From Lachnospiraceae bacterium (GTDB taxonomy: Bacteria > Bacillota > Clostridia > Lachnospirales > Lachnospiraceae): a DNA stretch of 61,618 nt. Below the pieces are notes generated by a model, which worked only from the letters and a program-made list of their open reading frames with translations, was not told the DNA's origin and did not search any database. The position numbers and the translations under genes were made by a program. Shown in pieces: positions 7,472 through 17,348 of the stretch (the first letter of the stretch is position 1; each line of letters begins with the position of its first letter). The stretch is taken from assembly GCA_017469405.1 (NCBI GenBank), contig JAFUGL010000108.1:1-61618 (forward strand). The letters are read 5' to 3'.

Positions 7472-9541
7472 GTGGCTCAAGGTAATCAGGTAAAAAGAAA
7501 GAAAAAAAATTATAAATTCCTATCAAGAATGAAAAAAAGACTGCTGGTTGTTATTGGTTTAGCACTGGCAGCTTTTGTTGTGCTTATAGTAAATATAATA
7601 AAGATAAATGTTGAAGATGGTTCTGTTTACGAGCAAAAGGTTTTGGCTCAGCAGGGCTATGCAAGTACAACTATACCGTATAAGCGTGGAGATATAATCG
7701 ATTCCAACGGTACAGTTTTAGCAACCAGTAAAAAGGTTTACAATATAATACTTGAACCTAAAAATATCTATGAAAATGATGGTATATATTATGAAGATAC
7801 AACAAATGCACTAAAAAAATACTTTGGTTTTACTGACGAAGAACTTGCAGATGCTCTTTCTGACAAAGAATCCTACTACAAGGTTACGAAGAAAAAACAG
7901 GATTATGAGCTTGTAAAGAGTTTTAAAGAATTTTGCAAAACAAAAGAAGGAAAAAATGTCAGAGGTGTATATTTTGAAGAGGAATATGTGAGAGTTTATC
8001 CAAATGGCAATCTTGCATGTCACCTGTTGGGCTATACTGTTAGTGGTAATGTGGGTCAGTATGGTATTGAGCAGTATTACAATGATGAATTAAATGGCTC
8101 CAATGGCAGAGAATATACATATCTAAATGAAGATTATGGTTTGACTGATACTATAGAAGCGCCTGTAAATGGGTATAATCTTGTTACAAGCATAGATGCA
8201 AATATCCAAAAGATCATTCAGGAAAAGGTTGACGCTTATATGGCAGAGGAAGGAGCAAAAAATGTATCGGTTCTTGTAATGGATCCAAAAACATGCAATA
8301 TACTCGCTCTTTATAATTCACATTCGTTTGATCCGAATGATGCTCAAAACCTGGAGGCTGTAAGATATCAGTTTGAAAACATCGATCCGGATTCACCTTA
8401 TACAAGTTTTGAAGATTTTGAACAAAACTGTACAGATGAAGACAGGGTAAATGCGTTAAACGAGGTGTGGAGAAACTTTGTTGTAAGTGATGTATTTGAA
8501 CCGGGTTCAACATATAAAACATTTACCATTTCAGGTGCCTTAGAAGAAGGAGTAATTAAGCCTGAAGATACATTTTACTGTGATGGTGGAGAACAAAAAG
8601 ATATTTTTTATATAAAGTGTCACGCATATAAAAATGGTGGACATGGTATGGTTGATGTGGCCGGAGCTTTGGCAAATTCATGTAATGATGCGCTTATGCA
8701 GATATCTGCAAGAGAGGGAGCGGATAAATTTGATAAATATCAGGTGCTTTTTGGATTCGGACAAAGAACAAATGTTGACCTTCCGGGTGAACCGTCAAGT
8801 GCAGGCTTAAGTACGATAGTTTATCATGCAGATAATCTTCATGTGACAGAGCTTGCTACATCGTCATTTGGACAGGGTGTATGTACATCGATGATGCAGA
8901 TTGGAACAGCCTTTTGCTCTGTGATAAACGGAGGTTATTACTATCAGCCAAGTGTTGTTCAAAGGATAGAGGATGATAATGGAAATATAATCGACAATCT
9001 TGATAATGTGCTTGTAAGAAAAACTATTTCTGAAGAAACATCTTCAATTATGAGACAAGAACTTTTTGGAGTTGTAGAAAATGGTACCGGTAAGAGAGCA
9101 TCAGTTGAAGGCTATGAAATAGGAGGAAAAACCGGAACAGCAGAAAAACTCCCTCGTGGTAATGGTAAGTATATTATTTCATTTATAGGATTTGCACCTA
9201 TCGATAATCCTCAGGTGGTTGTATATGTGGTTGTAGATGAACCAAATGTTGAAGACCAGGGTTCAAGTGCTGCTTCGTCATTTATATTTGCGGATATAGC
9301 TACTGAACTCTTTCCATATATGAATATATATAAGACAAATGATAATTATGATCTTGATTTGTTAGATGCAGAAGATGAGCCGGCAGAATCTATTTATGAA
9401 GGTGACGTGCCGGAAAATGATGTAGCAGGCGGAAGTGAAAATCCTTATGTTGAAGAAAATAATCCGACTCAAACTGAGGATACACAAGATGTGAATTCTG
9501 ATGGAAATACTGATAATCAGGGAGAGACCTCAACTGAATAA
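7472..9541 (+). CDS. ftsI: Class B penicillin-binding protein (FtsI/PBP2 type), first of two
   Basis: 689 aa from GTG 7472, chosen because gagg lies eight bases upstream; an in-frame TTG at 7433 has an RBS only about one base away. One N-terminal TM (about 22-45), a PBP dimer domain with the RGDIIDSNGTVLA motif, then the transpeptidase: STYK near 346, SCN near 403, KTG (GGKTGTAEKLPR) near 552. It cross-links septal peptidoglycan. The C-terminal 60 residues are an acidic, Asn/Thr-rich tail rather than a PASTA domain. The partner of FtsW (13886) is expected to be this or the next PBP. Confidence 0.92.
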   Translation: MAQGNQVKRKKKNYKFLSRMKKRLLVVIGLALAAFVVLIVNIIKINVEDGSVYEQKVLAQQGYASTTIPYKRGDIIDSNGTVLATSKKVYNIILEPKNIYENDGIYYEDTTNALKKYFGFTDEELADALSDKESYYKVTKKKQDYELVKSFKEFCKTKEGKNVRGVYFEEEYVRVYPNGNLACHLLGYTVSGNVGQYGIEQYYNDELNGSNGREYTYLNEDYGLTDTIEAPVNGYNLVTSIDANIQKIIQEKVDAYMAEEGAKNVSVLVMDPKTCNILALYNSHSFDPNDAQNLEAVRYQFENIDPDSPYTSFEDFEQNCTDEDRVNALNEVWRNFVVSDVFEPGSTYKTFTISGALEEGVIKPEDTFYCDGGEQKDIFYIKCHAYKNGGHGMVDVAGALANSCNDALMQISAREGADKFDKYQVLFGFGQRTNVDLPGEPSSAGLSTIVYHADNLHVTELATSSFGQGVCTSMMQIGTAFCSVINGGYYYQPSVVQRIEDDNGNIIDNLDNVLVRKTISEETSSIMRQELFGVVENGTGKRASVEGYEIGGKTGTAEKLPRGNGKYIISFIGFAPIDNPQVVVYVVVDEPNVEDQGSSAASSFIFADIATELFPYMNIYKTNDNYDLDLLDAEDEPAESIYEGDVPENDVAGGSENPYVEENNPTQTEDTQDVNSDGNTDNQGETSTE

Positions 9542-9631
9542 GCGCTTCCTGAACAAACGCAATAATTTGATTTTACAGGTTATACAAACCGGTAAATATA
9601 AATAAAATTAAATAAAGAAATTATCCGGTGT

Positions 9632-11374
9632 ATGTGTATGAATGTTTTTACACATCATAATAAGCTAAGATTATTACAAATCTTTGTTATTGCAATGCTT
9701 TTGGTATCGATAATGATTGGAAGGCTTTTTTATATAATGGTCTTTAAATCAAAATATTACGGAGATAAAGCGGTTGCATTACAGGAGAGAGAACGAAGCA
9801 TAAAAGCACCACGAGGTCTTATCTATGACAGAAACGGAGTGATAATCGCCGGCAACAAGGCGGTCTGCTCGATTTCCGTCATACATAGCCAGATAACGGA
9901 TGAAGAGGCAGTTATAAGTGAATTGTCTAAAAGGCTTGACATGGACGAGTCTGTTATAAGGAAAAAGGTCGAAAAGGTTTCGTCGAGGGAGAAGATAAAA
10001 AGTAATGTCGATAAAGAGATTGCTGACGAAATCCGCGACCTTGACCTTGATGGTGTAATGATTGACGATGATTATAAAAGGTATTATCCTTATTCGGAAC
10101 TTGCCTCAAAGGTTATAGGCTTTACCGGTGCCGATAATCAGGGAATAGTCGGTATAGAAGTTTTTTATGATGATGTTTTGATGGGGACAAACGGAAGCAT
10201 TAATACTCTTACTGATGCAAAGGGAATAGAGATTCCCGGGGCTGCAGAGGAAAGAGTTGAACCGGTGCCGGGAGATAATCTGGTGCTTACGCTTGATGTT
10301 AATATACAGATGTATATTGAACAGGCAGCCATGAAGGTTATGCAGGAAAAAAATGCAAACAGAGTCTGTATCATAGTTATGAACCCACAAAATGGCGAGA
10401 TTTATGGCATGGCTGATGTACCTGAGTATAATCTGAATGACCCCTTTACCTATAACAGGGATGATATTGATGAAGCGGATGTTACACAGGATGATTTAAA
10501 TAATATGTGGAGAAATTTCTGCATAAATGATACCTATGAACCGGGTTCGACTTTTAAGATAGTTACAGCAACCTCTGCATTTGAAGAAGGGGTTGTAAGT
10601 ATAGATGATACATTTTATTGCCCCGGCTATAAGCTGGTTGGAGACAGAAGGATAAAATGTCACAAAACCGTTGGTCATGGAGCCGAGACCTTTAAACAGG
10701 GAATTATGAATTCATGCAATCCGGTTTTTATGGAGGTTGGTGCCAGAGTCGGTGCGGAAAACTTTTATAAAAACATGGAAAAGCTAGGCCTTTTTGAAAA
10801 GACGGGAGTTGATCTTCCGGGTGAAGCAGGTTCAATATTTCATAAGCTTGAAAATGTAGGTGAGGTTGAACTTGCTACCATGTCATTTGGACAGTCGTTT
10901 CAGATAACACCGCTTCAGCTTATGAGGGCGGTATCGGCAGTTATAAATGGAGGTACACTCGTAACTCCTCATTTTGGCAAATACATCACTGATGACAATA
11001 ATAATATAATCAGTGAATTAAAATATAATACTAAATCAGGTGTGATTGACACTGAAACCTCTGAAACCATGAAATATCTCTTGGAGGCGGTTATATCGGA
11101 GGGAACCGGAAAGAATGCATATCTTGAAGGATATTCCATAGGCGGAAAAACAGCTACCAGTGAAAAACTACCACGTAGCAGCAATAAATACATTTCTTCT
11201 TTTATAGGCTTTTCACCGGCACAGAATCCGACAGTACTTACATTGATTCTTATAGATGAGCCGGAGGGGATATATTACGGAGGAACCATAGCTGCTCCCG
11301 TTGTCGGAGATATATACAGCAATATTCTTCCGTATCTTGGAATTGAAAAAGAAGAGGTTGAAGATAGCGAGTAA
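9632..11374 (+). CDS. Class B penicillin-binding protein (FtsI/SpoVD type), second, with KTA motif
   Basis: 580 aa. One TM (about 14-34), dimer domain with RGLIYDRNGVIIAG, transpeptidase with STFK near 306 and SCN near 361. The third motif reads KTA (GGKTATSEKLPR, near 505) instead of the canonical KTG. The domain is otherwise intact. It is shorter than its neighbour, with no acidic tail and no PASTA domain. Tandem PBPs between ftsL and mraY recall the pbpB-spoVD pair of Bacillus, so one may be sporulation- or growth-phase-specific (inference). A start at 9638 is equally possible; no strong RBS precedes either ATG. Confidence 0.9.
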   Translation: MCMNVFTHHNKLRLLQIFVIAMLLVSIMIGRLFYIMVFKSKYYGDKAVALQERERSIKAPRGLIYDRNGVIIAGNKAVCSISVIHSQITDEEAVISELSKRLDMDESVIRKKVEKVSSREKIKSNVDKEIADEIRDLDLDGVMIDDDYKRYYPYSELASKVIGFTGADNQGIVGIEVFYDDVLMGTNGSINTLTDAKGIEIPGAAEERVEPVPGDNLVLTLDVNIQMYIEQAAMKVMQEKNANRVCIIVMNPQNGEIYGMADVPEYNLNDPFTYNRDDIDEADVTQDDLNNMWRNFCINDTYEPGSTFKIVTATSAFEEGVVSIDDTFYCPGYKLVGDRRIKCHKTVGHGAETFKQGIMNSCNPVFMEVGARVGAENFYKNMEKLGLFEKTGVDLPGEAGSIFHKLENVGEVELATMSFGQSFQITPLQLMRAVSAVINGGTLVTPHFGKYITDDNNNIISELKYNTKSGVIDTETSETMKYLLEAVISEGTGKNAYLEGYSIGGKTATSEKLPRSSNKYISSFIGFSPAQNPTVLTLILIDEPEGIYYGGTIAAPVVGDIYSNILPYLGIEKEEVEDSE

Positions 11375-11460
11375 GGATAAAAAAGTGTAAGAAAATCTTT
11401 ATGGCATAAGCTGATATAAGATGTAAAAATACTTTAGATATAATATAAGGAGACTAAGAT

Positions 11461-12414
11461 ATGAATAAATATGATGTTATAGTACCTATACTAATCGCAT
11501 TTTTTACAAGTGTAATTTTAAGTCCTATATTTATACCTTTTTTAAAAAAACTTAAATTCGGTCAGTTTGTAAGAGATGAGGGACCGGAAAGCCATCTTAA
11601 AAAAGCAGGAACTCCGACTATGGGCGGACTTATCATTTTATTTAGTATTGTTATAACATCATTATTTTATATTAAGGATTACCCTCAGATAATTCCTGTT
11701 CTTTTTTCAACCTTGGGCTTTGGTCTGATAGGATTTTTAGATGATTATATAAAGGTTGTAATGAAACGTTCCATGGGACTTAGAGCATGGCAGAAGATGC
11801 TTGGACAGTTTGTGATTACTGGTATATTTGCGTATTATATAAATGCACATACCGACCTTGGAACAACGATGATAATACCTTTTGTAAATAAGTCTGTAGA
11901 TATGGGTTGGGTTTACTATCCGTTTTTATTCTTTGTAATGCTTGGAACCGTAAACGGTGCGAATTTTACAGACGGACTTGACGGTCTTGCATCATCGGTA
12001 ACTGTTCTTATTGCAACATTTTTCACGATTGCGGCAATTGGACTTGGTTCGGGTGTTGCACCTATTACATGTGCGGTTGTGGGAAGCTTGCTTGGTTTCC
12101 TTGTTTACAATGTATATCCTGCAAGAGTCTTTATGGGTGATACAGGTTCCCTGGCACTGGGTGGATTTGTTGCATCGGTTGCATTTGTGCTTCAGATGCC
12201 GCTTATAATACTTCTTGTTGCATTTATATATTTCGCCGAGGTTTTATCGGTTATTATTCAGGTTACTTCATTTAAGCTTACCGGAAAAAGAGTTTTCAAG
12301 ATGGCACCGATACATCACCATTTTGAACTTTGCGGATGGCCGGAGACGAAGGTGGTTTCTATATTTGCGATTGTGACTGCAATACTTTGTTTTATAGGTA
12401 TTTTAGCGCTGTAG
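11461..12414 (+). CDS. mraY: Phospho-N-acetylmuramoyl-pentapeptide-transferase MraY
   Basis: 317 aa with about ten TM helices. The family motifs are visible: KKAGTPTMGGLI near residue 45, FLDDYIKVVMKRSMGL near 98 (the Asp pair), NGANFTDGLDGLA near 167, FMGDTGSLALGG near 224 and the His cluster MAPIHHHFELCGW near 282. It attaches UDP-MurNAc-pentapeptide to undecaprenyl phosphate to make lipid I at the membrane. RBS aaggag, seven bases upstream. Standard dcw position before murD. Confidence 0.97.
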   Translation: MNKYDVIVPILIAFFTSVILSPIFIPFLKKLKFGQFVRDEGPESHLKKAGTPTMGGLIILFSIVITSLFYIKDYPQIIPVLFSTLGFGLIGFLDDYIKVVMKRSMGLRAWQKMLGQFVITGIFAYYINAHTDLGTTMIIPFVNKSVDMGWVYYPFLFFVMLGTVNGANFTDGLDGLASSVTVLIATFFTIAAIGLGSGVAPITCAVVGSLLGFLVYNVYPARVFMGDTGSLALGGFVASVAFVLQMPLIILLVAFIYFAEVLSVIIQVTSFKLTGKRVFKMAPIHHHFELCGWPETKVVSIFAIVTAILCFIGILAL

Positions 12415-12511
12415 AATAATTTGATAAGTGAGCATATTATCTGTTTTGTTATGTGAGCTTATCATATGCTTTATAAATAGTTTATTAAGATAATGGATAG
12501 GAGAATGTGCT

Positions 12512-13885
12512 ATGGATAAAAAAGTACTTGTAGCAGGAGCCGGAAAAAGCGGTGTGGCTGCATCAAAGCTTCTTGCAAGAAATGGCAGAAATGTAATTCT
12601 TTATGATGAAAATATGAAGGGAGAACTGACCAGAGAGATAGTTTTGGAGAAATTTGATGATGCTCCTTTCAAAGAAAATATAGATACTATATTAGGAACC
12701 ATTACGGATGATGATATCAGAGCATGTGATTATATGGTCATAAGTCCCGGTATACCTACAGACAATGGATTTGCCAAGAGAGTAAAAAGCCTTGGCGTAA
12801 GAGTTTTAAGTGAGATTGAGCTTGCGTTTATGTATGAGCAGGGTACTGTTCTAGCTATAACAGGTACTAATGGTAAAACTACAACCACTACTCTTGTTGG
12901 AGAGATAATGAAGGCACATAACAGTGAGACCTTTGTTGTGGGAAACATCGGTATACCATATACTGATCTTGCGGATAAAACAACTGAAAATTCTGTTACG
13001 GTTGCTGAGATAAGCAGTTTCCAGCTTGAGACAGTTGAAACATTTAAGCCGCATATAAGTGCGTGTCTTAACATTACTCCCGATCATCTTGACAGACATC
13101 ATACCTTTGAAAATTATGCTTCATGCAAAATGGCTATAGCCAATAAGCAGACCAAGGATGATTATATGGTTCTTAATTATGATGATCCGGAAACATTAAA
13201 AAGAGCAAAGCTTGATAATGTAAATATTGTATTTTTCAGCAGATTAACGCACCTTGATGAGGGTGTATATGTAGACCATGATGATGTTGTTATAAAGAAG
13301 GATAATGTTATAACAAAGATACTTTCTTTAAAGGATATAAATCTTCTTGGAACACATAATGTTGAAAATATTTTGGCTGCCGTAGCAATTACATATTATG
13401 CGGGAGTGCCGGTTGAGACTATCAGAAAGGTATGTACTGAATTTAAGGGCGTTGCGCATAGAATAGAGTATGTAAGAACCGTAAACGGAGTCAAGTACTA
13501 CAATGATTCAAAGGGAACCAATCCGGATGCTGCCATAAAGGGCATTAAAGCTATGACAACAACAACATTTCTTATCGGCGGCGGTTATGATAAGGGAGTT
13601 CCGTTTGATGACTGGATTGATGCATTTGAAAATAAAGTAAAGTATCTTGTGCTCATAGGTCAGACTGCTAAGACAATTGCTACCTGTGCAAAAAATCATG
13701 GTTTTAACAGCATAGTATTTATGGATACTCTTGAAGAGGCAATTGATTTTTGCTATAAAAATGCAAGGCCGGGAGAAGCAGTACTTTTATCACCTGCATG
13801 TGCAAGCTGGGGAATGTTCAAGAATTATGAGCAAAGAGGAGATATATTCAGAGATTATGTAATGAATCTTGAGGAGTTGGTTTAG
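12512..13885 (+). CDS. murD: UDP-N-acetylmuramoyl-alanine--D-glutamate ligase MurD
   Basis: 457 aa, family length. The N-terminal Rossmann-like domain starts VLVAGAGKSGVAASKLL; the ATP site is ITGTNGKTTTTTLVGEI near residue 116; then LNITPDHLDRH near 187, the carbamylated-Lys region, NDSKGTNPDAAIKGI near 331 and LSPACASWGMFKNYEQRG near 429. It adds D-Glu to UDP-MurNAc-L-Ala in the cytoplasm. Its stop codon is immediately followed by the ftsW start, so the two are translationally coupled. Confidence 0.97.
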   Translation: MDKKVLVAGAGKSGVAASKLLARNGRNVILYDENMKGELTREIVLEKFDDAPFKENIDTILGTITDDDIRACDYMVISPGIPTDNGFAKRVKSLGVRVLSEIELAFMYEQGTVLAITGTNGKTTTTTLVGEIMKAHNSETFVVGNIGIPYTDLADKTTENSVTVAEISSFQLETVETFKPHISACLNITPDHLDRHHTFENYASCKMAIANKQTKDDYMVLNYDDPETLKRAKLDNVNIVFFSRLTHLDEGVYVDHDDVVIKKDNVITKILSLKDINLLGTHNVENILAAVAITYYAGVPVETIRKVCTEFKGVAHRIEYVRTVNGVKYYNDSKGTNPDAAIKGIKAMTTTTFLIGGGYDKGVPFDDWIDAFENKVKYLVLIGQTAKTIATCAKNHGFNSIVFMDTLEEAIDFCYKNARPGEAVLLSPACASWGMFKNYEQRGDIFRDYVMNLEELV

Positions 13886-15007
13886 GTGGAAAAGGTCAAA
13901 AGAACAACTAAAAACAGCTTTTGGATTAAGGGTGGATACACTGATTTTCAGACTATATTTTTAACCTTTGTGATTGTCCTTTTCGGACTTATGATGGTTT
14001 ATAGTTCAAGCTCATACAGAGCTATAACGAGTGGATATCCGGGTACATATTTTATGATGCGTCAGGGCGTTTTTGCAGTGATTGGTTTTGTTGCTATGTA
14101 CACAGTTTCCAGAATTAATTACAGATATTTAACTAATCTTTCTGTTATACTGATGTATCTGGCAATAGCTTTGCTTGCATATGTTTTAGTACTTGGTAGA
14201 GCAAGCCATGGTGCAACAAGATGGATTCAGATAGGTTCATTTCAACTTCAGCCATCCGAAATTGCGAAACCGATTATTATAATCTATATGGCGGATGCAT
14301 GCGTGAAAAAATCAAAGTATCTAAATACAATGGTTGGTATATTGAAGATAATTGCACTTCCTGTTGTATGTATTGGACTTATAGCTGCTGAAAACTTAAG
14401 TACTGCGATAGTGTGCTTTGCTATTGTTGTGGCTATTTTGTTTGTAGCAAGTCCTAAACTTTTTAATCTTATAGTACTTGGAATTATCGGTGTGGGTGCT
14501 GCCGCTTTACTTGTAGTTACAGTAGGTTACAGAGGAGATCGTTTTGAAGCGTGGAGGCATCCCGAAACCAGTGAAAAAGGATTTCAGACACTCCAGTCCT
14601 TGTATGCTATAGGCTCAGGCGGATTTTTTGGAAGAGGTCCGGGTAACAGTATTCAAAAACTTGGTTTTTTACCGGAGTCTCATAATGATATGATTTTTTC
14701 TGTTGTGTGTGAGGAACTTGGGCTTTTTGGAGCATTGGTTGTAATAGGATTATTTGTTATGCTTATATTTAGATTTAAGTTTGTTGCAGATGGTTCTATT
14801 GACAGTTTTGGTGGATTTATTATCACCGGAGTTATTACACATATAGCTGTTCAGCTTATAGTAAATATCGGAGTTGTTACAAATACAATCCCGCCTACAG
14901 GTGTAACGCTTCCGTTCATAAGTTATGGAGGTACTTCGCTTATATTTATGTTGGCTGAGGTCGGATTGGTTCTTAGTGTGTCAAGGCAGATGAGCCTGAC
15001 AGAGTAA
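13886..15007 (+). CDS. ftsW: Cell division SEDS glycosyltransferase FtsW
   Basis: 373 aa with about ten TM helices. GTG start directly abuts the murD TAG, with gaggag nine bases upstream. SEDS family motifs are present: MMVYSSSSYRA near residue 31, the Gly-Ala-Arg-Trp region HGATRWIQIGSFQLQPSEIAK near 108 (split here), GFLPESHNDMIFSVVCEELG near 262 and PPTGVTLPFISYGGTSL near 332. It polymerises lipid II at the septum with a class B PBP. The N-terminal basic tail is cytoplasmic. Confidence 0.95.
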   Translation: MEKVKRTTKNSFWIKGGYTDFQTIFLTFVIVLFGLMMVYSSSSYRAITSGYPGTYFMMRQGVFAVIGFVAMYTVSRINYRYLTNLSVILMYLAIALLAYVLVLGRASHGATRWIQIGSFQLQPSEIAKPIIIIYMADACVKKSKYLNTMVGILKIIALPVVCIGLIAAENLSTAIVCFAIVVAILFVASPKLFNLIVLGIIGVGAAALLVVTVGYRGDRFEAWRHPETSEKGFQTLQSLYAIGSGGFFGRGPGNSIQKLGFLPESHNDMIFSVVCEELGLFGALVVIGLFVMLIFRFKFVADGSIDSFGGFIITGVITHIAVQLIVNIGVVTNTIPPTGVTLPFISYGGTSLIFMLAEVGLVLSVSRQMSLTE

Positions 15008-15080
15008 TAGCTTAGAAATTTATGCTTCTGATAAATTGATGTATGTGAGATTTTTATATAGATAAATGAGGATAATGTAC

Positions 15081-15785
15081 ATGAAAAAAAGATATGTGTT
15101 GTTGTTTGTATTAATATTGCTCATAGGTGCTTTTGCATATATCAGTACATTTAAGATAAAGGAAATAAAGGTTATTGGATGCTCGAAGGTTGATGAACAG
15201 GTGATAATTGATACTGTTAAAAACAAAAGTTATGTCAATAATACACTTGTGCTTTATCTGCAAAATAAGATTAAACCAATCGAAGATATTCCGTTTGTTG
15301 CAAAAATCGATATTGATTATGATTCAAAAAATGAAATAACTGTAACAGTTTATGAAAAGTCTGTTGCGGGTTGTGTTGAATATATGGATGGTTACGTATA
15401 TTTTGATAAGGATGGTATAGTTCTTGAATCTTCACAGGAGATTATTGAGGGCGTGCCATGTATCAGAGGACTTAATTTTACCGAATGGGAGATGGGTAAA
15501 AAGCTTCCGATAGATAATGAAAGTAAATTCAAGTCAATTCTTACGATTACTCAGCTTATAGATAAATATGAGCTTGATATAGATGGGATAAAATTCACGG
15601 CTGAGAATGAAATAATCCTTATGCACAAAGGGATAATGATAGAACTCGGAAAGGGGGATTATCTTGCAATACAGATGATGAATCTTGGAAGTATTCTTGA
15701 AAATCTGGAAGGTATGGAAGGAACACTTTATATGAAAGATTTTGATTCTAATGATACTACAGCAAGCTTTAGTAAGAAAAAATAG
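15081..15785 (+). CDS. ftsQ: Cell division protein FtsQ/DivIB
   Basis: 234 aa from ATG 15081, preferred because gagga lies eight bases upstream; ATGs at 15066 and 15075 overlap or crowd that RBS. A TM (residues about 5-22) is followed by a POTRA domain (about 24-95, FKIKEIKVIGCSKVDEQVI) and a beta domain (about 98-225). It lacks the long cytoplasmic N-terminus of some homologues. It bridges FtsL and the septal synthases. The gene precedes ftsZ without an intervening ftsA. Confidence 0.88.
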   Translation: MKKRYVLLFVLILLIGAFAYISTFKIKEIKVIGCSKVDEQVIIDTVKNKSYVNNTLVLYLQNKIKPIEDIPFVAKIDIDYDSKNEITVTVYEKSVAGCVEYMDGYVYFDKDGIVLESSQEIIEGVPCIRGLNFTEWEMGKKLPIDNESKFKSILTITQLIDKYELDIDGIKFTAENEIILMHKGIMIELGKGDYLAIQMMNLGSILENLEGMEGTLYMKDFDSNDTTASFSKKK

Positions 15786-15815
15786 AGTTTTAGCAAGAAA
15801 AAACATAAAAAAGTA

Positions 15816-15844
15816 TTGATTATTTCTAAAAAAAATTATATTAT
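15816..15844 (+). promoter_or_regulatory. SigA-type promoter for ftsZ
   Basis: TTGATT (15816-15821), a 17-bp spacer, and TATTAT (15839-15844). It lies 85 bp before the ftsZ start, so ftsZ can be transcribed independently of the upstream cluster. Confidence 0.65.
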
Positions 15845-15856
15845 ATGAGTAATATT

Positions 15857-15886
15857 GTAACAATGTGGGTAAGTTTGCCCTGTTAC
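15857..15886 (+). promoter_or_regulatory. Hairpin in the ftsZ 5' UTR
   Basis: gtaaca (15857-15862) pairs with tgttac (15881-15886), and an inner ggg...ccc extends the stem. No T-run follows, so it is not a terminator. It sits between the promoter and the RBS (aaggagg, about 15914) and may affect mRNA stability or translation of ftsZ. Confidence 0.4.
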
Positions 15887-15928
15887 AAAGGGTAAAAAAG
15901 TGAAATTTTTATTAAGGAGGAAAGAACC

Positions 15929-17140
15929 TTGCTTGAAATAAAGTCAAACGATGAAAAGACCCCTGCAAGAATCCTGGTAATTGGTGTAGGTGGTGCAGGT
16001 AACAACGCAGTCAACAGAATGATTGATGAAAATGTGGAGGGTGTTGAGCTTATAGCTATTAACACTGATAAGCAGATTTTATCACAGAGCAGAGCAACTA
16101 CAAAGATTCAGATTGGTGAGAAGCTTACCAAGGGACTTGGTGCAGGAGCTAAACCTGAAATCGGTGCAGGTGCAGTAGAAGAAAACAGAGAAGAGATTAC
16201 AGATATAATGAAGGATGCCAACATGGTATTTGTTACATGTGGTATGGGTGGTGGTACCGGTACAGGTGCTGCTCCTGTAGTAGCAGAGATAGCAAGAAAT
16301 CTTGGTATTCTTACTGTAGGTGTTGTAACAAAGCCTTTCTCGTTTGAAGGTAAACCACGTATGAACAACGCCATAAACGGTATTGCAAAGCTTAAGGAAA
16401 ATGTTGATACACTTATTGTTATTCCAAATGACAAGCTTCTTCAGATTTGTGATAAGCGTACAAGCTTACCTGAAGCATTAAAGAAGGCTGATGAGGTTCT
16501 TCAGCAGGGTGTTCAGGGTATCACAGATCTTATCAATAAGCCTGGTCTTATCAACCTCGACTTTGCAGATATCCAGACAGTTATGAGAGATAAGGGTGTT
16601 GCTCACATCGGTATCGGTAGAGCAAGTGGAGATAACAAGGCTGTTGACGCTATCAAGTCAGCTATGGACAGCCCATTACTTGAGACTACAGTTTCAGGTG
16701 CTACAGATATCATTGTTAACTTCTCAGGTAACATCGGTATCGTTGAAGCATATGATGCTATTACATATCTTACTGAAGTTGCAGGAGATGGTGCCAATAT
16801 CATCTTCGGTACAGTTGATAATGATGTTATGGGTGAGGATGTATGTATTACAATTATCGCTACAGGTATTGAGGGCAATACTACATCAGCAACAGTTTCG
16901 GTTCCAAATACTCAGGCAGGAGCTGCTAAGCCGGCATCTGTTTCAGTTACACAGCTTAAGACTCCTACATATTCCGGACAGCCTATAACCGGTGCATCTA
17001 ACATAAGACCACTTAACACTTCTGCTAAGCCACAGCCAACAAGCAATGTTGGTGCAACAGCAGCCGTTAAGCCTGCAGCAAGTGCACAGCCAAACGGAGC
17101 AGGTGGAATTAAAATACCTGATTTCCTCAAGAGAGGCTAA
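15929..17140 (+). CDS. ftsZ: Cell division GTPase FtsZ
   Basis: 403 aa from a TTG start with aaggagg eight bases upstream. N-terminal GTPase domain: [14 protein letters not shown] near residue 16, tubulin signature [18 protein letters not shown] near 104, and the T7-loop region [13 protein letters not shown] near 208 that completes the neighbouring subunit's active site. A Pro/Ala/Thr-rich linker (about 318-388) leads to the C-terminal peptide [10 protein letters not shown], which binds FtsA/SepF-type anchors. No ftsA is nearby, suggesting that SepF or a distant ftsA tethers the ring (inference). It has its own promoter and is followed by a strong terminator. Confidence 0.98.
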   Translation: MLEIKSNDEKTPARILVIGVGGAGNNAVNRMIDENVEGVELIAINTDKQILSQSRATTKIQIGEKLTKGLGAGAKPEIGAGAVEENREEITDIMKDANMVFVTCGMGGGTGTGAAPVVAEIARNLGILTVGVVTKPFSFEGKPRMNNAINGIAKLKENVDTLIVIPNDKLLQICDKRTSLPEALKKADEVLQQGVQGITDLINKPGLINLDFADIQTVMRDKGVAHIGIGRASGDNKAVDAIKSAMDSPLLETTVSGATDIIVNFSGNIGIVEAYDAITYLTEVAGDGANIIFGTVDNDVMGEDVCITIIATGIEGNTTSATVSVPNTQAGAAKPASVSVTQLKTPTYSGQPITGASNIRPLNTSAKPQPTSNVGATAAVKPAASAQPNGAGGIKIPDFLKRG

Positions 17141-17147
17141 TTATTAT

Positions 17148-17186
17148 AAGTGTGTCAGTGAGAACGATTCTCATTGACACACTTTT
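17148..17186 (+). terminator. Rho-independent terminator after ftsZ
   Basis: A 17-bp stem (17148-17164 with 17168-17184, one G-T pair) and a 3-nt loop cga end in TTTT. A diverged second copy of the same sequence lies at about 17288-17321, on the other side of the nested hairpin at 17196-17266. Confidence 0.85.
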
Positions 17187-17195
17187 GTAAATTGT

Positions 17196-17266
17196 GACTG
17201 TATAAAAAATGTGCTCGCATGGCACGTGATACTTAACGCCATGCTAAGCACATTTTTTATACAGTC
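17196..17266 (+). repeat. Nested-hairpin element, copy 1
   Basis: A 20-bp perfect outer stem (17196-17215 with 17247-17266) encloses an inner 7-bp stem (gcatggc 17217-17223, gccatgc 17238-17244) and a 14-nt loop. The inner geometry and the bases flanking the inner stem match the elements at 19340 and 27572. It lies between ftsZ and hflK. Confidence 0.7.
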
Positions 17267-17348
17267 TATAATATTATAAGTTATGGAAGTGAGCCAATGA
17301 GAGCCGTTCTAATTGACACATATAAATACTTATTCAAAGGAGGATATA

